DNA of 64,000 bases from Cordia subcordata (GCA_028554755.1 JAPTOF010000010.1:12716001-12780000); one strand, 5' to 3'. Positions 1 to 12,213 are shown, counted from the first letter of the stretch. Translations and numbers: made by a program. Notes: a model not told the origin generated them from the sequence alone.

Positions 1-1079
1 TCTGTTTCCAACTCTTATTGGTGAGGTATCTCTAGAGAATAATTGGCTTGACATGATGATAATACGAAAATTTAGTTGTTTTTTAATAGAGCAGCAGATG
101 TTTTGGCAAGGCCGTAGGAAGCTTGCTCCAAGAGAAAATCATTTATCTCGCACCCTATACGTGAAACTACAAAGAAAACTAAACTGGTTGCCGGAGGACC
201 AAGGAAGAAAAAAGATCACTTTTTACTCATTTTCTTGCTTAATGAAAAAAAGAAATCTTTTTACTCATTTTCTTGTTTAATTATGGTTGTCAATAATAGA
301 TTACTGGAATAGTAGATATCTACCAGACAGGATAGTTGGATCTGAGAACTAAAAGCATGTAACTTTTTCTCTACATGAATAACTTATGGGAAATTCTTCT
401 ATCAGTCGAACTCACACTAGTTTGATTGAAAAATTTGTAATTTTTGAATAAAAAATTATAGTTTTTAAACAAAAATTCATAACTCATAGAAAAAAAATTG
501 TACGTCAAGAACAAAAGTTTTACTTATGAATTTTTGTTCGAAAATTATAAAATTTTCAATCTTACTAATGTCAGTCTGATTGATAGAAGAAAAATTCTAA
601 CTTAATTTCCATCACTTTTTCTCTTTTATTCTTATTATTATACTCATCTAAAATTTTATTATTATGGATAATAGTCATACGATATGATCTAAATAAATCT
701 TTCATTACTTCATAATTATATTGATCAATAAGCGTAGACACCTTAAAACAACTTAGACTTTTAGCATGCAACATTTAATAGTGGATGAAAGAATTAAATT
801 TCAGAGAAAAATATATAAATATAAATATTACCTTCATTGATATAACAATATAATCTCGTTTAGACTATTAATTGAATTTAAATATTTAAAAATCTATTAA
901 TAGAATGTATAAATTCTATTGTTACTTAAAGGTTAGTGTGTAAACATTATTCCGTACACTTCATTACTTTAGAAACTTGACTCAAGATAATATACTCAAC
1001 TATAAAATTCGATTGTACTATCCTACATAACCCAGATTCTTTGGTCTAGACTTTTACAACTAACAGGGAGTACCAAGTC
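1..1079. other. AT-rich stretch without a recognisable gene
   Basis: Apart from the foldback MITE at 391-596, I see no protein family, RNA gene or tandem repeat here. Short open frames (for example 53-280 on plus) have no recognisable motif and look like chance. Confidence 0.6.
391..596. mobile_element. Short foldback MITE
   Basis: The two ends form an imperfect inverted repeat of roughly 70 bases. The left arm begins AAATTCTTCTATCAG and the right arm ends CTGATTGATAGAAGAAAAATT. The arms are AT-rich and nearly meet, leaving no coding space. This is the form of a non-autonomous DNA transposon. I cannot assign a superfamily, and a clear target-site duplication was not found. Confidence 0.6.
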
Positions 1080-1342
1080 AAATCAGCTTACCATTTAATT
1101 TTGGAAGGCAGATCGACCGTATCACCAGGCATGGCTTCTTCCCCCTACCAGTTCCCAAAAATCTCTTTGGCGAGACATTTGGAGTTGCCTAGTCCTTCCC
1201 AAAGTTAAATGTTTCATGTGGAAAGCCTGTAGTGGATTACTTGCAACCTCTAAAAATTTGTCTAAAAGACATTGCTCAAGTTCAACCTTTGTGACCAATG
1301 ACTTAATAATTTAGTGGTATGTCTTTCACCTTTAATAGTGAG
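1080..1342 (+). pseudogene. LINE retrotransposon fragment, zf-RVT region
   Basis: The plus-strand frame from about 1159 to 1275 reads KSLWRDIWSCLVLPKVKCF followed by a W-K-A-C run. This is the pattern of the zinc-binding region (zf-RVT) downstream of reverse transcriptase in plant L1-like LINEs. The frame is broken on both sides. The same element continues at 1816-2250 and, beyond a large LTR-element insertion, at 10060-10660 where its RNase H domain is found. The reverse transcriptase itself is not in the window. Confidence 0.7.
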
Positions 1343-1815
1343 TGGTCCTGAAATCAATTCCTATTAATTGCACGTAATATGTAATCGACCTTTCTTCCTG
1401 TGGAGTGAACGATTTGTTGCACCCTTACAGAAGCACTAGTCTCGTACGTCTGCATGTCTGCTTGTTTGCGTTATTAGCTGTGCTCGACACTTGTTTCAAT
1501 TAATTGAATCAGGAACTAGCCTCAAGGCTGCATTCCTGATAAGTAAGCCGAGTTCTTCCCTTGATAAAAGGACTTGATGAACGTCTTTCAATTTGAATTT
1601 CTTCACCAGGCTTGGACCATGTCTCTCAAACAATCTCAGGACATATGGTGTAAGACGATTCCACATCTCGAGGTCGGAATGGGATCGGGTGCTTTCATGT
1701 GTCACCGTAGTGCCCGGTTTGTCTTGATTCTCGATTGATGAACAAGAAGGAAAATGGAACTCTTGGATTTTTTGGTCCTGAGATCAATTCCTATTAATTG
1801 CACGTAATATGTAAT
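1343..1815. repeat. 387-bp segment flanked by 43-bp direct repeats, inside the LINE
   Basis: The 43 bases at 1343-1385 recur at 1773-1815 with one mismatch (shared core CACGTAATATGTAAT). The sequence between (1386-1772) does not resemble the LINE on either side. It contains a minus-strand frame at 1496-1705 (69 codons) that I do not recognise. An insertion that duplicated its target, or a local duplication, would explain the arrangement. Confidence 0.55.
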
Positions 1816-2250
1816 TAGCTTTTGGCCTCCCTCGAAGAGAAAAAGTTCCATCTTTGTGCAGGATTTGTGAGCTCGAAGCTGAGTCACTTGAGGTTCTTTT
1901 CTTACGTTGCACCTAGAGTGTCAGATGTTGGTTTCTGTCTCCATTTCAGCTCCATCTCGAGGCATTCCATATTACCCGATTTGATGTTTGTGTGGTTTAT
2001 GATCTTATTACTAGTTGTGTAGAAGTCGATTATCCTCCTAAGTATGCTTACTACAACTTTGATCTCCCTCATTTGCTGGGAAACGTGGAAGATGCGTAAC
2101 TCCTATGTGTTTGAGGATAAGATCCCTGATCCTAATATGGTGGTTATGACTTTTCTTTATCATTTTCGGGAATTAGATGTTGCTAGTGATGATAGATTGG
2201 TGGTTGGTAATCTCATGTGTCATATGGATTGCAAAGCTCTATGAATACTC
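1816..2250 (+). pseudogene. LINE fragment between zf-RVT and RNase H
   Basis: The frame starting at 2044 reads ISLICWETWKMRNSYVFEDK, typical of the linker upstream of the RNase H-like domain in plant LINE ORF2 (an 'ICWEIWK.RN' type motif). It continues to about 2244, where the LTR element begins. Stop codons upstream (for example near 2020) show it is dead. It pairs with the 3' part of the LINE at 10060-10660. Confidence 0.65.
2201..2250. repeat. About 50-bp direct duplication, left copy
   Basis: This segment of LINE sequence abuts the left LTR and is repeated right after the other LTR at 10060-10113. Both copies share TCATATGGATTGCAAA and CTCTATGAATACT and differ by a few bases and a short indel. 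LTR elements normally duplicate only 4-6 bp, so this is unusually long for a target-site duplication. Confidence 0.75.
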
Positions 2251-2772
2251 CGTTAGATTTTAATTAGAGCTAATACCAGAAATAAAAACACTGCAATAAT
2301 AAATTAAATCAATAATATTTGAAGTGTACTTTGATTTGAAACCATTAAAACTTTTCTTACGATCATCCTGCGAATCCTGTGCTAAAATAAAACTGTAATA
2401 GCATATTGTGGTGGGCACGCCTAAACTATAGACTCCCTCTCCTTCTCCAACTTCTATATGGTAGCTATTAATGGAGCAAGTCAACCCTAATGACCGATTT
2501 ATAAACTACTAGTACTTTGGATTAGAGAGAGGGCCTAGCTTTAAAACTTTTGTAGGCTCCTCCATCAAGATGCCCTAATACTTTAAACAGAATTTACATC
2601 TTGCATATCACATCAATAGAAAATAATATTTACGAGACGGACCTAGACCCAACTGGAACGGATCACAATTAAATAATACTTTAGGCTTTACCGGTCAACC
2701 TCAACTCATTTTTCGAAACCATAAAATATCTTAATTAGTGGTAGCCTAGAATTTTAATAAAAAATTCTAACA
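2251..2772 (-). repeat. LTR of the LARD-like element (3' LTR in element orientation)
   Basis: The LTR aligns with 9544-10059 over its whole length, sharing for example TTTAATTAGAGCTAATACCA and GGGCTTTACCGGTCAA-like blocks. Its inner end is TTCTAACA, next to the purine tract. Its outer first base is C where the other copy has T, so the TG terminus is mutated. Confidence 0.8.
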
Positions 2773-3962
2773 ATCTCCCACTTGGGCAACACTGATTGGT
2801 TTTATATTAAGAAAAGATATGTTTCGCAAAAAAAGACTCTCGGGTTGAACACAACTTTAGTGGCCACATAAAAACGTCTCAATACAGAATTCGGTCCAAC
2901 AAGGACATTCACGTTGAACCATAGTAGTTGTTATACCATTTATCAGCATAGGACTTCTATGATCACAAACATTAATGTCTCACCGACATGGAATCCATTT
3001 TGTGATAAAGTGTAGTATGATATTTGGTACATGTGATCCAACTATAACGATGAACGTGCCCAATTTCCACAATCGGCCACTTTATGGTCATAAAGACCCT
3101 ACACAGGATAATATTCCCTTTATGTTTTCGAAGAAACCTTTAAACTTTAATGGGCATAAATCTCCTTTAATGCTTCTAAACCAAAGTCACTTCATTAAAG
3201 AAGCCTTTAACTATAAATCTCAAGATATGAAACTTTAGACCTGTATGAGCTCACACAAACTTTATCTGCATACTCGCAAATGGTGATCCCTAACTGGATA
3301 TAGTGGGAACGAAAGGAATATTGTAAATTACTGAAAGATAATTGCATTTATATATACTATATTCTTTCAATTTACAATAACTCTATGAAGCATTTACCAA
3401 GCTTCATAATAAGTTCCCAAAAGTATATGGAAAACACCATATCTTGTACACTTTAATCTGAGCATATAACCTGCTAATACTTGCACAAATATATGCCAAG
3501 CATAAAATGACACTTTATATACTTTTATGGCAATAACTTTATAAATTCATTTCTTTATTTGCCATCAATATCCAAGCCATGTAAGTAAGCAGGAAATAAC
3601 AACAACATTAAACACAATTAAAGCCATTTCAGATTAGAAACTTTATTGTGTAAGCTGGAAATATTAGAACCACCAGATATAAGACTAGCAATCATGTCCA
3701 ACATTTCTATACAAGCCAAGGTTGCTCCCACTAATCAAGTACATAAAAAATTATATGTATTTGCATTCTTAATTGAAAATTATTTAGTTAGTAGGCATAA
3801 CAACCTTTAATGAAATGCTTAATACGTCCTTCAACTTTAAAAGTGTTAAATTCCCAACTTATATAAAAGAGAATCTCTATTGAGTGCAAGTATACGAACA
3901 TCCCAAATTTAACAAAATCTCATAAACCAATTTCTTTCAAACATTATAGAAATTTTATAAAC

Positions 3963-4480
3963 TGATCACTATTCGTGAGTACAAGCCTAAAAAGCCTACA
4001 AGTGCAGGGGTCGCGCATAGTACGATGTGTACGGGTACGGGGTAGAATCCATGAGGACGCTAGCTAAGTGCATCCTAAGGAGCTATGTGTTGAGTCCCTA
4101 AGCTATGTTCTTTTTGGGTTTTGAATTGAAGGGAGTTCGAAAAAGATAAACCTAATCTAAGGATAAGGAAATAAAAGGGCAGTATGTGTGTGTGACGGGA
4201 GAATCAAGCAATCTAAAGGGATTCTAACACGTGGAAATAGGGACTAGGGTGATTACAACTTGCCTATGGGTGATTACTATGTCTTTCTAAGGTTACTTGA
4301 TGGATATACTTGGTTGCTCTCGTCTAGACCTTTAATTAACTTCCCAATAGAGCCCTTATGACTCGGTGTAGATCTGTCCCTAGGCACGTCTACCTAGAGC
4401 TATGGCGTGGTCCTTATGACCTAGGCGTCAGGGCTAGCTAAGTAAGGTATTAGATGACTCGAATCGATCCACCACTAGCA
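3963..4480 (-). repeat. LTR of the nested Athila-like element (shortened copy)
   Basis: This copy aligns with 5565 onwards. Shared blocks include AAAGATAAACCTAATCTAAG, GGAAATAAAAGGGCAGT and TTACTTGATGGATATACTTG. Similarity fades near 4480, while the other copy continues to about 6400, so this one is probably truncated. Confidence 0.7.
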
Positions 4481-4481
4481 T

Positions 4482-5352
4482 CTAAAACATATCCATTGAA
4501 GTCATCAAGACTAAACTATTATCAAGCTTATTCTCATCCTTACTGTAAGATGTGAACTCTCCATTAATCTCTCTTTCTATTTTTCTCTTCAACACATCAT
4601 CAAATTCACCGTTATTTCTCTCATCTCTAGGTCTCTTCCATATCTCTTCAACCCTGTCTAAAGATATCTTAATATTCTCAATAATAGGCTGCTCACTCTT
4701 AATCTCTCCCTTCAAGCACTCACCTAGATTGTTAACTTGTTGCATCATGCTATCTAGTCTCTCTTATTAGATTGGATGCGGGATAGGAGATAGGCAATCT
4801 TTTCATCATTTCTTAAAGACAACCTAAAAAAAGAGGGTTCAACTGAATAAGAATGGTGGACCTCTTGATTGGTGACGTTATAAGCGCAACCATTATAATA
4901 CTCAGATGAAGAGTGAGTAGAAAAAATGATGTGAAGGATGGACTCTTAATGCACGGCGGCGTATCAAATGAAGAGTCATCTTGACCCCAACATGTCGATG
5001 CATGATGTTGCACCTTAGAATCATAATGATAAGATGATGATATATGCATAGGTATATGATTGCTTGGGGCATTGGACGTTGTATGCAATCGAGAATAACG
5101 GTGAAAGGTAGGACAAGCACTAGAAAAATAAGCACGGCTTCCACAATGATTGCAATATGAAGAATATGCATCCCTATAGTCATGATTTCTAAATGAAGAT
5201 GTATGAGATGATTCGTGACTATAGGGGTCACAAACAGCACTAGCCTTAGATGGGGAATTTTCATGCGGACAGAAAACGGTTGGATGCATAAAACTTCCAC
5301 ACAAGCGACGTGCATAAGGAACACACTCGAGTGGTAGGGAAGAGGATATCAA
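4482..5352 (-). pseudogene. Remnant gag of the nested Athila-like element
   Basis: Two minus-strand frames (5352-4813 and 4748-4482) are separated by stops. The first contains CNHCGSRAYFSSACP, a CCHC-like knuckle resembling the 'C-x2-CGG-x-H-x4-CP' motif of Athila gag proteins. The second is charged and helical in character. No protease or polymerase follows. Gag would package element RNA; here it is broken and short. Confidence 0.5.
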
Positions 5353-5564
5353 AGACTACCAAGAAGCATTTGGGTCATTCATATTCAATTAAGCACAAGT
5401 AATCCTCTTTAGAAAGTTCAATTTTCTTTTTTTAGAATTTTCTTTTTATTATTCAGAATAAAGAACGTATGAAAAGAAAAGATAAAAGAACATGTAACAA
5501 GCTAAGACACACAAATCAAAGAAACCAAACAATTGTTACCTCTCCGACAACGGCTCCAAGAACT

Positions 5565-6400
5565 TGATCGCTATTCATGAGCACAAGCCTAAATAACCTG
5601 TAAGTGCACGGGTCGCATGTAGTACAATGTGTACGAGTGCGGGTTAAATCCACGTAGAGGCCTAACGTGAGTGGTGTTCTAAGCTAAGTATGTCCTAAAG
5701 AGCTATGTGTTGGGTCCCTAAACTACGTTCTTTTGGGTTTTGAATTGAAAGGAGTTTGGAAAAGATAAACCTAATCTAAGAACAAGGAAATAAAAGGGCA
5801 GTGTGTGTGTAACTGGGGAATCAAGCGATCTAAGGGGATTCTAACACATAGAAATGGGGACTAGGGCGATTACAACTTGCCTATGTGTGATCACTACGTC
5901 TTTCTAGGGTTACTTGATGGATATACTTGACCTTCATGTTCACTTAACTCGATGGAACCCTAGTCCCTATTTCTACGTGTTATCCTCTTAATGGAACCCT
6001 TAGGACTCAATGCAGGTTTGTCCCTAGGCACATCTACCAAGAGCTACAATGTGGTCCTTATGACCTAGGCATTAGGGCTAGCTAATTAAGGTACTTGGTG
6101 ACTTCAATCAATCTAATCAAGTGTCTAAACTATTGGTTGGATTTAAAGCCAAGATCTAGTCCATCTCAGGTTGACTAACTACCCTGAAACCTATTAGTTA
6201 GATTTAAAGTTAAGGAAGACTCAACCTACATAGTCATTAGTTGTGCACCATCGATTGTCATCACAATAGTGGAGGTTGACATTTGAGCATAAAGCATACA
6301 CATCTAGGGCATGGCATTCAAGGATAAATAGCCCTATCCTACTACTAAGCACATAGATATACTTAACCCTAGTCCCTATTGACCTTCATGTTAAGTTAAC
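5565..6400 (-). repeat. LTR of the nested Athila-like element (longer copy)
   Basis: This begins TGATCGCTATTCATGAG, next to the Athila-type primer-binding site. The opening layout (short CAAGCCTAAA block, then a GTACAAGTGCGGG-like block) also resembles the LTR at 18883-20744, which supports an Athila affinity. The outer end near 6400 is estimated. Confidence 0.65.
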
Positions 6401-9400
6401 TCGATTTATGTTTTATTTCTTGAAACTTGTATATCGAAGTAAAAATCTTCATATGATAACAACTGTAGTTATCTTTCTTTAGAGTGTTTAAAAGTGAAAT
6501 AATGCACAACTAGAATAGGTTATTAACCTAAAATACTTTATTATGAAAAGGTTTCGCAATACTACCTCTTTCACTAAATTAAAATAATATGACCATTTTA
6601 TTCATTGACTATCAAGTACATAACAACTTACTTTAAATAGTCAATATATGAGATATGATTCAAGCTTTATCTTTCTTTCATATTTTGGAAGTATCCACTT
6701 AAATATAAAACTCAAAATTACTATTTTAAAACTTAAACTAGCTTTTACACTAAGATACTTCATATATGCTCTTAAAATACATCCATATTTGTATTCATTA
6801 GAATTATTACCCTTAACAAAAAAAAAATACATGAAGCCATTACACCTTTTGCATTCCATGCAAGTGTCACAATAAAATCAAGGTTTGACTGCCTTTAAGG
6901 CAACATGCAAAAGTCATGATATCACTTTAGTACAATTATATATGGATGGATAAAAGTCAAAATTGCGAAAGCAAGGAATTATAATTGTACCCAAATGATC
7001 TTATTCACAAATAACGTGGAATAATCACAACCTTAAATCTCAACTCAAACTTTATTATTATATACAAAATAATCCATACGTCATGAAATCTACCACTCGA
7101 GTTGCCAATTAAGAAAAAATTTCCACTTTTTGAGATCAATAAATCCCAAAAAGACTTTCAAGATATATACGTCATTAATATATTAGAGTCTCACACAAGT
7201 GAAGAATAAAATCGATTTCATAGAAATCTAACACCTTCAAACATGAAGATTAATTATGACATAATAATTTTGACTTCCTTGCCATTCACTTGTGCTTCCA
7301 CAAAAATTAAGCTCACAATTACCTCTTTCAGGAAAATAATTGTGAACTATAACTTTAAGAGATGAACTATTCCAGAATCCTTATTAGACAAATTTACAAA
7401 CCACGACAGATAACCCACTTTGGCAAAATTATCCAACATGATCCAGAAAATAGTCTAACTGGAATAAAAGAAGAACAAATTAATCATTTAAGAAATGTTG
7501 CTAATTGTAATATTAATATAACATTACAACATAATTAAGATATATAATGAACCATAACAGCAACATCCTCACAAAAGTTGAAAGTATGTCACTACATATT
7601 CCCTTTCGAGCAAAATATACAACATATGATATGAACCTTTCACTCAAGTGAAATAGTAAGACAACCTTAAACAAATCTATCCCCTTCGGGTAGAAAAATC
7701 CATTTAAAGTCATAAGAACAAACACCCTCACTACCCACTCCTACTTCTCTTAAATTAATGCATACAATTATCCCTTCTGAGCAGACAATCGCATGTACTA
7801 ATATAAAGAAGCAAACATCCGGGGATTCTTATCAAATAACTAAAGAATTAATACACAGGCTTACTTCGGTGCAACCGCCTATATCAATCATCAATTATTT
7901 AACTGGGACAAGTTACTTTCATGCGTAATATCACCACTATTAATCCTTTAATTAATTCTATAGAATCATGAATGTCTAGTAAAAAACCAATATAGACATT
8001 AGGCATATGTAGACATCCCAAAATAAATCTTGAGTTTGGCATATGCTCGTATATAGGAACGATATTATGAGATATACTACAAATAGCTGGCTCATAATGT
8101 ATGAAAATTTACATGTCAAATATAGACATAGATAAGCAGCTTGAAAAGAATATGACTTACTTATTCACTTATTTCCAGAGTGGATAATTATAGCCATTAG
8201 CGTTCATAAGTCCTTCTTAATACTCGATTAGAAATGGTCATAATATTTTATGCTTCAAAACATTTTAGTAAATCTCCTAACATATATACAATGGCTATGC
8301 CAATAAAAATGAGCTTTAGACACCATGATAACATATATATGTATGTACCAAACACCATGACCTAATTACAAGTCAATCGTGACCTTAACAACTAACCACA
8401 ACGTGGCATGCTTCAATTAAAATACCAACACCGCAAAAACAAAGTTATAGCCACTATAAACTCTATGCCATCAAGATCTAATTTGCACTTTTCTTTAATT
8501 TTATTGACAATAGCAAACCATCAAGACCTTTCACAAGACTTCAACTTCTTGTATATGTATGTTATGTGTGGACCCCAAAATTATCTATTATCTTTAACGG
8601 TTTTGCTTGTTTAGTAAATTTCAAGCCTTTAATTGGAAGGCTTACAAAAAAGTAATTAAATATGAGAGCCTGCATTGATGTGGATCTTTAGGGTTTGTGT
8701 GGTGCTTAATTCTCACCAAATTATCTCCAGGCCACAATCACGTACGACACGATTCTAAAACGTTAAATGAAATATGATTCTTACTCGTGATAAGTTTGTA
8801 GCATAAACTTGAGAATTAAGCATAAAAAGTCAACCACAAAGACAAATGGTCATCATCATAATTCTAGATGAATTAAATAATATATAAATAATATGCTTCC
8901 TAGATCAAAATCATGTACTCTAAGTAATCGAGATTAAGTAAATTCATAGCCTTGAAAAACAAAGCAGTAGGCCCATAAAATTGCAATCAATTCAAGACAT
9001 CTTTATGCAAATAACTTAATTAGATTTTAAATCGTAACTTGTCATCATAAATGAGTCATATTTCAAATATTAGAGCTTGAGCCCCATTAATGTTCCATCT
9101 TCACAAAGATATGACCAAGGTGATTGGCCAATTCAAGAAGAAAAAGCATAAATATATGGCCTTAAATATCCGCCATCAATTTTTCAACATAAAATATGGC
9201 AAACCAACAACCACTGAGTAAAACTTCGTAGTCATAAGTATTAGCCACAAAGGATTTTTTTATTATTATCACTAGCAATAATTGCTACCTAATTGAACCA
9301 AGGCACTAATATGATGCTAAGCATGATGTCTCGTTAACATAAAGAATTAGGAATAGATTGCCACAGGAATTATAGTTCTAATCCAACATATTAGACGCAG

Positions 9401-9528
9401 AGAAAAGTGCAATTAACTCGTTATGAAACGCATGAATTTTGATCGCTAAAAAAAATATTGAAATCTAATGTTGATCGATTAAATATAAAAGAAAATATCT
9501 TTGGGCAAGTCTTTTTTCTGGTATTAGT

Positions 9529-9541
9529 GGCTCTTATACCA
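9529..9541 (-). other. Primer-binding site (initiator-Met tRNA type)
   Basis: On the minus strand the bases read TGGTATAAGAGCC. This is one base off the common plant retroelement site TGGTATCAGAGCC, and it lies directly inside the 5' LTR. Confidence 0.7.
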
Positions 9542-9543
9542 TT

Positions 9544-10059
9544 TGTTAGACTTTAATTAGAGCTAATACCAGAAATAAAAACACTACAATAATAAATTAA
9601 ATTAATAATATTTGAAGCATACCTTGATTTGAAGCCATTAAAACATTTCTTACGATTATCCTGTGAATATTACGATAAAATTGTAGTAGCGTGTTATGAT
9701 GGGCACGTCTAGACTAGGGGCTCCCTCTCCTTCTCCAACTTCTGTATGGTGGCTATCAATAGGACAAGCCAATCAATAGCCTATTTATAAACTACTAAGA
9801 CTCTAGATAGGAGAGAGAGCTTAGCCTTAAAACTTTAGTGGGCTCCTCAATCAAGATGCCCTATTACTTTAAATAGGCTCTACACCTTGCATATCACGCC
9901 ATTAAAAAATAATATTTACGAAACGGACCTAGGCCCAATTGGAACAGATCACAATTAAATAATACTTTGGGCTTTACCGGTCAATCTCAACCTATTTTTC
10001 AAAAAAATAAAATATCTTAATCAATGGTAGCCCACAATTTTAATAAAATATTTTAATCA
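9544..10059 (-). repeat. LTR of the LARD-like element (5' LTR in element orientation)
   Basis: This is the partner of 2251-2772. It begins TGTTAGACTTTAATTAG on the plus strand, two bases from the primer-binding site. Its outer end is approximate because the copies diverge there (TTTAATCA versus TTCTAACA). Confidence 0.78.
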
Positions 10060-10113
10060 ATGGATGGTAATCTCTTGTGTGTCATATGGATTGCAAATCT
10101 CTATGAATACTTA
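10060..10113. repeat. About 50-bp direct duplication, right copy
   Basis: This is the partner of 2201-2250. It follows the right LTR immediately, and the LINE reading resumes from it. Confidence 0.75.
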
Positions 10114-10660
10114 GTAGGCCCTACCTTATGGTACATATAAACTGAATTGTGATGCATCTTTTCTGAATATTTTAGAATTGGCTGGTGTTGCTGCGATATG
10201 CCATGATTCTAACGAAGACATTATAGATGGTCGTGCTTGTAAGGTCTGATGTGCATCTGCTACACAAGCGGAGGCTTATACGTGTATACTGGCTTGCACA
10301 GTAGTTATGGCTCGTGAGCTTAACGACTTTATTATTGAATCTGATTCCCTGGTAGTTCTCCGTATGATTTGGAATTATTCTAAGTGTGATTGAAGGATAG
10401 TTTCCATCATTTAGAATATTTGTTCTTTCCTGTCCTCCAATTCTCATTACTTTTTCAAGCATGTCTCTTGACAAGCTAATGTATGGCAGATTGGGTTGCT
10501 GTGTTAGCTCGAATAGGATCTTTTCCCCCTTACTCTTGTTGTAATCTTCTTTCAAGATTATCTTTGTTTGTAAAGAATGATTTCGATGCCGTTGGCATTG
10601 GCTAACTTGTATCTCTGTTGGTTTTGTATATAAATATGTATATTCCCGACAAAAAAAAAT
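10060..10660 (+). pseudogene. LINE 3' end with RNase H-like domain
   Basis: From 10139 the plus frame reads KLNCDASF, then ELAGVAAICHDSNEDIIDGR, then a stop near 10250, then ASATQAEAYTCILACT and ELNDFIIESDSLVVL in the same frame. These are the D, E and D signature blocks of the RVT_3 RNase H-like domain of plant LINEs. The region ends with a short A-run (10651-10659), consistent with the LINE 3' tail. The in-frame stop and the large insertion upstream make it a pseudogene. Confidence 0.8.
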
Positions 10661-10719
10661 GAAACTATAAAATTTGTGTGTTTATGTATAGCTCGTCATC
10701 TACAATAGGGAGTTGTACC

Positions 10720-12020
10720 TAAGGATAGGATTATCCGATCTCGTATCCGCATCCGCATCCAAACCCGTATCCGCATCCGTGTCCGAGCGGGTAGGTAAAA
10801 ATAGTCTTTTTTGGATTTCGGATGTATTTGATCCGATATCCCATTTTTTTTAGATTTTCAGGTAGAATATCGGGTAGCATTTTTACTACCCGTTTAGATA
10901 TCAGGTTACCCGAACTATTTATTTTTTTAAATTAAATTAAAATAATACCCTAAAATACTAAGTGTCTGAACTCTAAGTCAGTAAAAGTTGTCCTAATTCT
11001 TATTTGATAATTGACATATCTTTCTTGCTAAAAGCCTAAAGTGCCGCAGCCCTCACTTTCATGCCTACACAACCCTGACATCGTCGGTGACCACCACAAC
11101 CCTAACGCCCTAGTAGTACCGGCGACCACGGCCTGCCCTTAACACTAGAAGAACCGACCAATTGACCACCATGACCACCATAGCCCTTACGCACTGTAGC
11201 CTTTCCTCTTAATTAAGGTAACATAGAATTTGAATTTTATTTTTTCATGACTAGGATTTGCTATGTAGAGATATATTGTATAAGGATAGCATTATTTGTT
11301 GTACTTCACGAGAAGTCTGGTGTCTTTTGGGTAATTTTGTGTAATGGGGTTACATATTAGTATTGGAATAATTGGTGAGAGTTGAAGATGAATTTCCTTT
11401 ATTTCCATACCAATATGTATATTTCACTTTTGTGTGTTGTAAGAGTTGGAAAAAAGTATAAGAATTAATATTCTTTTTAGTTTTTAAGCAGTAAAAACCT
11501 GAAGTTTAATTTGCAAGAGCGCAAAAATTTGAATTTTTTTTAATTAAAAGTGTTTTCTGGCGCTGTTCTGTTTGATAGTTTCTCATTTTTTCTGTGCTTA
11601 GGCATAAACTTTGTTGCCTTTCTGTTGCTTTTTCATCTCTAATACATCTAATTAGCTTTATTTATCATGAAAACTTTATGGCTTCTGTCAATCTAAATGG
11701 GAATGTTTATCAAACTTTTAAGCAATCTGAATGGGAATGTTCAACAAAAACAGTTAAACATCACAAAAATAGTTACTTGCCTAAGCATTGGCAATTTCAA
11801 AAAGATATTTAAAATAATAGCCAGGATTTGAATTTTTTTTAATTTATTTGAAATATCTAAAAATCCGTATTCGAACCATCCACTATCCAAAAATTTAGTA
11901 TCTAGCCGGATAGTTAGTTTTTAGCTAGTCGATCGGATACTTTGTTTTTCAATTCGATATCTGAATATTCGGTATCCGAATATCCAAATACCTGAATATC
12001 CAGTTCGATTCCTACCCTTA
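10720..12020. mobile_element. Non-autonomous hAT-like element, 1.3 kb
   Basis: Terminal inverted repeats are TAAGGATAGGA on the left and TCCTACCCTTA on the right (10 of 11 match). They are flanked by 8-bp direct repeats GTTGTACC (10712-10719) and GTTGTACT (12021-12028), 7 of 8 identical. Both are hAT hallmarks. Subterminal regions are rich in TATCCG/ATCCGA motifs at both ends, as in many plant hAT ends. No transposase frame is recognisable inside, so it would depend on one in trans. Confidence 0.8.
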
Positions 12021-12213
12021 GTTGTACTAACTGTTGTGCATTTCGTATTTTTGATGGTTGAATGTCTAAAATACCCTTGTGCTAAAGCTGACATCTATTA
12101 CAAGTTTTAAAAGTTATTACATTAAATTACCCCTTAATCCCTTTTTTTGGAGTACTGCAATGAGACATTATGAGGCTATATTAGTCTTTCAAATCAAAAG
12201 CAATTAAAGACAA

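Larger units (their letters stand above)
3963..6400 (-). mobile_element. Athila-like gag-only LTR element nested in the LARD-like element
   Basis: Direct repeats start at 3963 and 5565 with TGATC and stay alignable for at least 500 bp. They enclose only about 1.1 kb of interior. Just inside the right repeat the minus strand reads TTGGAGCCGTTGTCGG (about 5545-5560), close to the Athila/Ty3 primer-site consensus TTGGCGCCGTTGCCGG. The interior carries gag-like frames on the minus strand but no pol. The layout matches the published class of terminal-repeat elements with only gag (TR-GAG). The right outer edge is uncertain by about 50 bp, and the left LTR appears shortened relative to the right one. 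Confidence 0.65.
2251..10059 (-). mobile_element. Large LTR retrotransposon derivative without pol (LARD-like)
   Basis: Two related LTRs of about 520 bp (2251-2772 and 9544-10059) bound a 6.7-kb interior. Read on the minus strand, the right LTR is followed two bases later by a primer-binding site, TGGTATAAGAGCC (9529-9541), close to the initiator-Met tRNA complement. The left LTR is preceded by a purine tract, AAGTGGGAGAT, just inside 2773. These fix the orientation. No gag, protease, integrase or reverse transcriptase was found in the interior apart from a nested element at 3963-6400. It is therefore a non-autonomous or fully eroded element, probably copia-derived judging from the primer site and purine tract. 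It split a LINE and is flanked by a 50-bp duplication. Confidence 0.75.

Noticed and set aside
1496..1705. 69-codon minus-strand frame within the 387-bp insert in the LINE
   Set aside because: It reads as a plausible helical protein but I recognise no family, and it is too short and isolated to call a gene.
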